A stretch of 12,100 bases of DNA from Chloroflexota bacterium (GTDB lineage Bacteria; Chloroflexota; Anaerolineae; B4-G1; SLSP01), in NCBI GenBank assembly GCA_012798275.1, contig JAAZNO010000487.1:1-12100 (forward strand), in the 5' to 3' direction. Position 1 is the stretch's first letter, and each line of letters starts with the position of its first letter. Positions 9,140 through 12,100 of this stretch are shown here, in pieces. Made by a program: the position numbers and the translations under genes. The notes below the pieces were generated by a model that saw nothing but the letters and a program-made list of their open reading frames with translations, was not told where the DNA came from and ran no database searches.

Positions 9140-9610
9140 CTACCAGCGCAAGTGCGCGAAGGCGCGGTTCGCCTCGGCCATCTTCAGCGTTTCCTCGCGG
9201 CGCTTCACGGCGGCGCCGGTATTCTGCGCCGCATCCAGCAGCTCCGCCGCCAGCTTCTCCGCCATCCCGCGACCGTTGCGCTTCTGTGCCGCTGCCAGGA
9301 TCCAGCGGATCGCCAGGGACACCTGCCGATATTGCGGCACTTCCACCGGCACCTGATAAGTCGAGCCCCCCACGCGCCGCGGCTTCACCTCGATGGGAGG
9401 GGCCACGTTGCGCATCGCCGATTCAAAGACCTCAAGCGCCGGACGCTTGGCGCGCGCCTCGATCGTGTCCATCGCCTCGTACATCATACGCTGCGCCACG
9501 CTCTTCTTGCCCACCCGCATCATGCGGTTGATGAATTTCTGAACCAGCACACTGTTATATCGAATGTCAGGCGGAACTTCACGCCTTACTGCACGAGACC
9601 TTCTCGACAT
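9140..9610 (-). CDS. rpsG: 30S ribosomal protein S7
   Basis: S7 nucleates assembly of the 30S head and contacts the E-site tRNA. The 156-residue product has the family layout: a basic N-terminus [15 protein letters not shown], then [23 protein letters not shown], the RNA-binding beta-hairpin region with [21 protein letters not shown], and [46 protein letters not shown] at the end. Length is standard, without the C-terminal extension of some E. coli strains. ATG (9608-9610) is 10 nt after the rpsL stop; the GGGAG Shine-Dalgarno begins inside that stop codon. It sits between rpsL and fusA, the normal str order. Confidence 0.97.
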   Translation of the reverse strand: MSRRSRAVRREVPPDIRYNSVLVQKFINRMMRVGKKSVAQRMMYEAMDTIEARAKRPALEVFESAMRNVAPPIEVKPRRVGGSTYQVPVEVPQYRQVSLAIRWILAAAQKRNGRGMAEKLAAELLDAAQNTGAAVKRREETLKMAEANRAFAHLRW

Positions 9611-9620
9611 GGCTCACTCC

Positions 9621-10064
9621 CTACTTCTTCTTGGTCGCGGCAGCCGCCGCGGCAGCCTTCGCCCCGTACTTGGAACGTTGCTGGTGTCGGTCTTTCACGC
9701 CACTGGAGTCCAGAGTCCCCCGCACGATGTGATACCGGACACCGGGCAGATCCTTCACACGTCCCCCGCGGACCAACACCACGGAGTGCTCTTGCAGGTT
9801 GTGGCCCTCGCCGGGAATATAAGCCGTGACTTCGATACGGTTGGACAGCCGCACACGAGCAATCTTCCGCAGCGCCGAATTGGGCTTCTTAGGGGTCGTG
9901 GTACGCACCACCGTGCAGACGCCCCGCTTCTGCGGATTGCCTTTCTCGGCCCGCGAGCGCCGATTGCCCCGCTTGGTATTCAGATTGTACTGCAGTGCCG
10001 GGGACTTCGACAGATGTCCCTTGGGCTTCCGCCCTTTCCGCACTAACTGATTAATTGTAGGCAC
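9621..10064 (-). CDS. rpsL: 30S ribosomal protein S12 (GTG start, internal insertion)
   Basis: S12 lies at the decoding centre and influences accuracy. The 147-residue product starts with GTG (10062-10064), 5 nt after AGGAGG (10070-10075), and reads [13 protein letters not shown]. The [13 protein letters not shown] (55-67) and [11 protein letters not shown] (84-94) loops, where streptomycin-resistance changes map, are wild-type-like. [10 protein letters not shown] (103-112) keeps the aspartate methylthiolated by RimO in some bacteria. About 17 extra residues (roughly 26-43, rich in Asn, Arg and Lys) sit between SPALQ and PQKRGVC; comparable insertions occur in some Firmicutes and, I believe, Chloroflexota. 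The C-terminus is a low-complexity Ala run followed by TKKK. It is the first gene of the str transcript. Confidence 0.97.
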   Translation of the reverse strand: MPTINQLVRKGRKPKGHLSKSPALQYNLNTKRGNRRSRAEKGNPQKRGVCTVVRTTTPKKPNSALRKIARVRLSNRIEVTAYIPGEGHNLQEHSVVLVRGGRVKDLPGVRYHIVRGTLDSSGVKDRHQQRSKYGAKAAAAAAATKKK

Positions 10065-10069
10065 CTTTT

Positions 10070-10075
10070 CCTCCT
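10070..10075 (-). promoter_or_regulatory. Shine-Dalgarno that fixes the rpsL GTG start
   Basis: The transcript reads AGGAGG, then AAAAG, then GTG. The perfect Shine-Dalgarno at 5-nt spacing, with the exact family N-terminus [10 protein letters not shown] after it, decides for GTG as the initiation codon of rpsL. Confidence 0.85.
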
Positions 10076-10087
10076 GAAAATTCCACT

Positions 10088-10125
10088 GAAGAAGGCCATC
10101 CTACCGCTCATGATGGCCTCTCTTC
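10088..10125 (-). promoter_or_regulatory. Hairpin in the rpsL leader (possible attenuator or autoregulatory site)
   Basis: The arms 10088-10100 and 10112-10125 pair over 13 bp with one bulged base, with an 11-nt loop, in the leader just upstream of the rpsL ribosome-binding site. A smaller CACTT/AAGTG hairpin sits at 10140-10154. The sequence after the big hairpin is AGTGGAATTTTC, not a clean T-tract, so it is not a standard terminator. A role in regulating the str transcript, for example by an S7- or S12-type feedback, is only inferred. Confidence 0.45.
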
Positions 10126-10187
10126 AATTTCGTCCTTCCCACTTTCGTGAAGTGCAGGGTATCTGGCTGTCACCTCATCGGACGCTC

Positions 10188-10215
10188 ATGATACCACAAA
10201 GCGATAAAAGGTCAA
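10188..10215 (-). promoter_or_regulatory. Sigma-70-type promoter of the str operon
   Basis: A -35 of TTGACC (10210-10215) and a -10 of TATCAT (10188-10193) are separated by 16 nt; each matches 5 of 6 consensus bases. Transcription would begin near 10181, leaving a leader of about 117 nt before rpsL. The -35 box lies in the tail of the rpoB terminator, which makes the junction compact. The placement, just after a terminator and before a first gene, supports it. Confidence 0.65.
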
Positions 10216-10231
10216 ACCCTGCTCCGCAGGG
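10206..10231 (-). terminator. Rho-independent terminator after rpoB
   Basis: The hairpin CCCTGC-GGA-GCAGGG (10217-10231) starts at the base directly after the rpoB TAG and is followed by TTTGACCTTTT. Six GC-rich pairs, extendable by a G-U and an A-U, with a 3-nt loop. The T-tract is interrupted by GACC, so efficiency may be partial. Confidence 0.7.
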
Positions 10232-12100
10232 CTAAAATTTCTCCGGGGCCAGGCCCAGCAGGCCCATGCCGAGCTTGGGCAATTGCGCCCGCCGCTCATC
10301 GCGGCCAAAATGCAGCACTTCGCCGGAATCGGTCACGGCTTCCACCGCCAGCGCCAGGCTCTGCAACTCTTTCACCAGCACCTTGAACGAAGCCGGAATC
10401 CCCGGCTCCTCGATCGGCAAGCCCTTGACGATGGATTCATAGGCCTTGACGCGGCCCTGAACATCGTCGGATTTGATGGTGAGCATCTCCTGCAAGATGT
10501 AAGCAGCGCCGTAAGCCTCCAGCGCCCACACCTCCATCTCGCCGAAGCGCTGACCGCCGAATTGCGCCTTGCCGCCCAAGGGCTGCTGCGTCACCAGCGA
10601 GTACGGCCCGGTCGAACGGGTGTGGACTTTGTCCTCCACCAGATGGGCCAGTTTGAACATGTAGATAATGCCCACGGTGATGGGTTGATCGTAGGGCTTT
10701 CCGGTCTTGCCATCGTACAACACCATTTTGCCCAACGTCGGCAAAGGCTCGTTGGTCTCCTGGCTGTAGGCCGTGGCTTTGAGCAGCAGCGCTTCATCCT
10801 CAAGGCCGGAGACGTCCTGGCCACGCCCCTCCATCCACAGCCGCGCACAGACCGCCTGAACCCGCAGGTCCGCCTCACGGCGCGCTTCCATCGAGCGGGG
10901 GTCATCTTCAAAGACCAGCAAAGCCTCAGGGCGATACCCCAGCTCGCGCAGCCATTCTTGCAATACCGAACGCCGGGCGTAGATGGTATCATCCCGCAGG
11001 CGATCCACCTCATAGCCGAACTGGGAAAGCCAGGCTGCTACGTAGATCAGGCGCGCTTCATCGTCGTCGCGCAGCTGTTCGAGATCGTAATTCTGCGCTT
11101 TGAGCCACGCCCACGCGCGCTCCAAGGCCTCAGCCCAGGCCTGATCAATCAACCAGGCGCGAGCGAGTTCGGCAGCGATTTCCACCTCATCGGCGCCATC
11201 GAAAACAGGCGAGACGGTGCGGAATCCCAGGCGCTCGGAGGCCCATCCCAGGTGCGTCTCCAGAACCTGGCCGATGTTCATGCGCCCCGGCACCCCCAGG
11301 GGATTGAGAATGATGTCAATCGGCGTGCCGTCCGTCAGGAAGGGCATGTCCTCCACCGGCACGACTTTGGAGATCACACCCTTGTTGCCATGGCGCCCGG
11401 CCATCTTGTCGCCCGCCATGATCTTGCGCCGCTGGGCGACGCTGACGCGCACCACACGCTCCACACCCGCCGGCAAGTCGCGGTACTCGTCGCGGTCGAA
11501 GACTTTGATGTCCACCACCTTGCCGCTGGCCCCGTGAGGCATGCGCAGACTGGTGTCCTTCACATCGCGCAATTTCTCGCCGAAAATGGCGCGCAGCAGC
11601 TTCTCCTCCGGCGTGAGCTCTTTCTCGCCCTTGGGAGTGATCTTGCCCACCAGAATGTCCAGCGGGCCGACCTCCGCCCCCACGCGGATGATGCCTTCCT
11701 CATCCAGGTCGCGGAGCGCATCATCGGAGACATTGGGGATTTCCCGCGTGACCTCTTCGGGGCCCAGCTTGGTGTCGCGGGCCGTGAGCTCATGCTTTTC
11801 AATGTGCACGGAGGAAAATTTGTCCTCCTCCACCAGCCGCTCGCTGAGCAGAATGGCGTCCTCGTAATTGCCGCCCTCCCAGGACATGAACGCCACCAGG
11901 ACGTTCTGCCCCAACGCCAGGCTGCCGCTTTCCGTGGAGGAGCTGTCCGCCAGCACATCACCACGCCGCATGCGCTGCCCCTTGCGGACCACCGGTCGCT
12001 GATCAATGCAGGTGCTCTGATTCGAGCGGCTGTACTTGCGCAGGGTGTACGTCTCCAGCGTGCCGTCGTCCTGCAAAACCACCACGCGATCGCCGGAGAC
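10232..12100 (-). CDS. rpoB: RNA polymerase subunit beta (partial, C-terminal part)
   Basis: The last 622 codons of the beta subunit are present; the N-terminal half, with the rifampicin region, lies past the window edge. From the first codon in view: [117 protein letters not shown] and [12 protein letters not shown], all diagnostic. Between VFDGA and VLYDGKTG there are roughly 130 extra residues (10745-11161) compared with E. coli, in the clamp region. They contain three WL-x4-[NG]Y units spaced 25 and 26 residues apart. A tail of about 40 residues follows the core. The stop abuts a terminator, and rpoC does not follow. The clamp insertion resembles what I remember from Chloroflexota. Confidence 0.97.
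   Translation of the reverse strand, partial: VSGDRVVVLQDDGTLETYTLRKYSRSNQSTCIDQRPVVRKGQRMRRGDVLADSSSTESGSLALGQNVLVAFMSWEGGNYEDAILLSERLVEEDKFSSVHIEKHELTARDTKLGPEEVTREIPNVSDDALRDLDEEGIIRVGAEVGPLDILVGKITPKGEKELTPEEKLLRAIFGEKLRDVKDTSLRMPHGASGKVVDIKVFDRDEYRDLPAGVERVVRVSVAQRRKIMAGDKMAGRHGNKGVISKVVPVEDMPFLTDGTPIDIILNPLGVPGRMNIGQVLETHLGWASERLGFRTVSPVFDGADEVEIAAELARAWLIDQAWAEALERAWAWLKAQNYDLEQLRDDDEARLIYVAAWLSQFGYEVDRLRDDTIYARRSVLQEWLRELGYRPEALLVFEDDPRSMEARREADLRVQAVCARLWMEGRGQDVSGLEDEALLLKATAYSQETNEPLPTLGKMVLYDGKTGKPYDQPITVGIIYMFKLAHLVEDKVHTRSTGPYSLVTQQPLGGKAQFGGQRFGEMEVWALEAYGAAYILQEMLTIKSDDVQGRVKAYESIVKGLPIEEPGIPASFKVLVKELQSLALAVEAVTDSGEVLHFGRDERRAQLPKLGMGLLGLAPEKF

Overview
This window is a 12.1-kb stretch of translation and transcription genes, all on the minus strand. 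In transcription order (right to left in these coordinates) it reads: 3' half of rpoB, rpsL, rpsG, fusA, tuf, rpsJ, rplC, rplD, rplW, rplB, rpsS, rplV, rpsC, rplP, rpmC, rpsQ, and the 5' part of rplN. This is the bacterial str operon joined to the S10 operon. No plus-strand gene, tRNA, rRNA, mobile element or CRISPR array is supported; long plus-strand ORFs are antisense shadows of GC-rich coding sequence. The DNA looks like a GC-rich bacterium. L16, L2 and S12 sequence details and a large insertion in RpoB suggest a Chloroflexota (Anaerolineae-like) relative, held with modest confidence because EF-Tu and EF-G carry traits I associate with Planctomycetes, spirochaetes and mitochondria.

Region by region: rpoB (10232-12100) ends directly at a terminator hairpin, and the rpsL promoter starts in that terminator's T-rich tail. 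rpoC, the usual next gene, is absent at this position. A leader of about 117 nt with a strong hairpin precedes rpsL. rpsL-rpsG are tightly spaced; an 88-nt structured spacer precedes fusA, and a 114-nt spacer precedes tuf. rpsJ follows tuf by 39 nt. A 243-nt spacer with a 10-bp perfect hairpin arm then separates rpsJ from rplC. From rplC to rplN the genes are packed, with gaps of a few bases to 34 nt, two overlaps, and Shine-Dalgarno sites that often overlap the upstream stop codon.

The genes supply ribosomal proteins of both subunits, the two elongation GTPases and the RNA polymerase beta subunit. The most interesting signals are inside familiar genes. The str-operon EF-G has the signature of the EF-G2/spdEFG2 (mitochondrial GFM2-like, recycling-type) subfamily, without the usual domain IV tip histidine. 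The adjacent EF-Tu has a longer switch I that lacks the near-universal RGITI motif. RpoB carries a clamp-region insertion of roughly 130 residues containing a 25-26-residue WL/GY tandem repeat. The rpsJ-rplC, rpsG-fusA and rpsL leader regions all look like structured RNA and could hold unrecognised autoregulatory elements.
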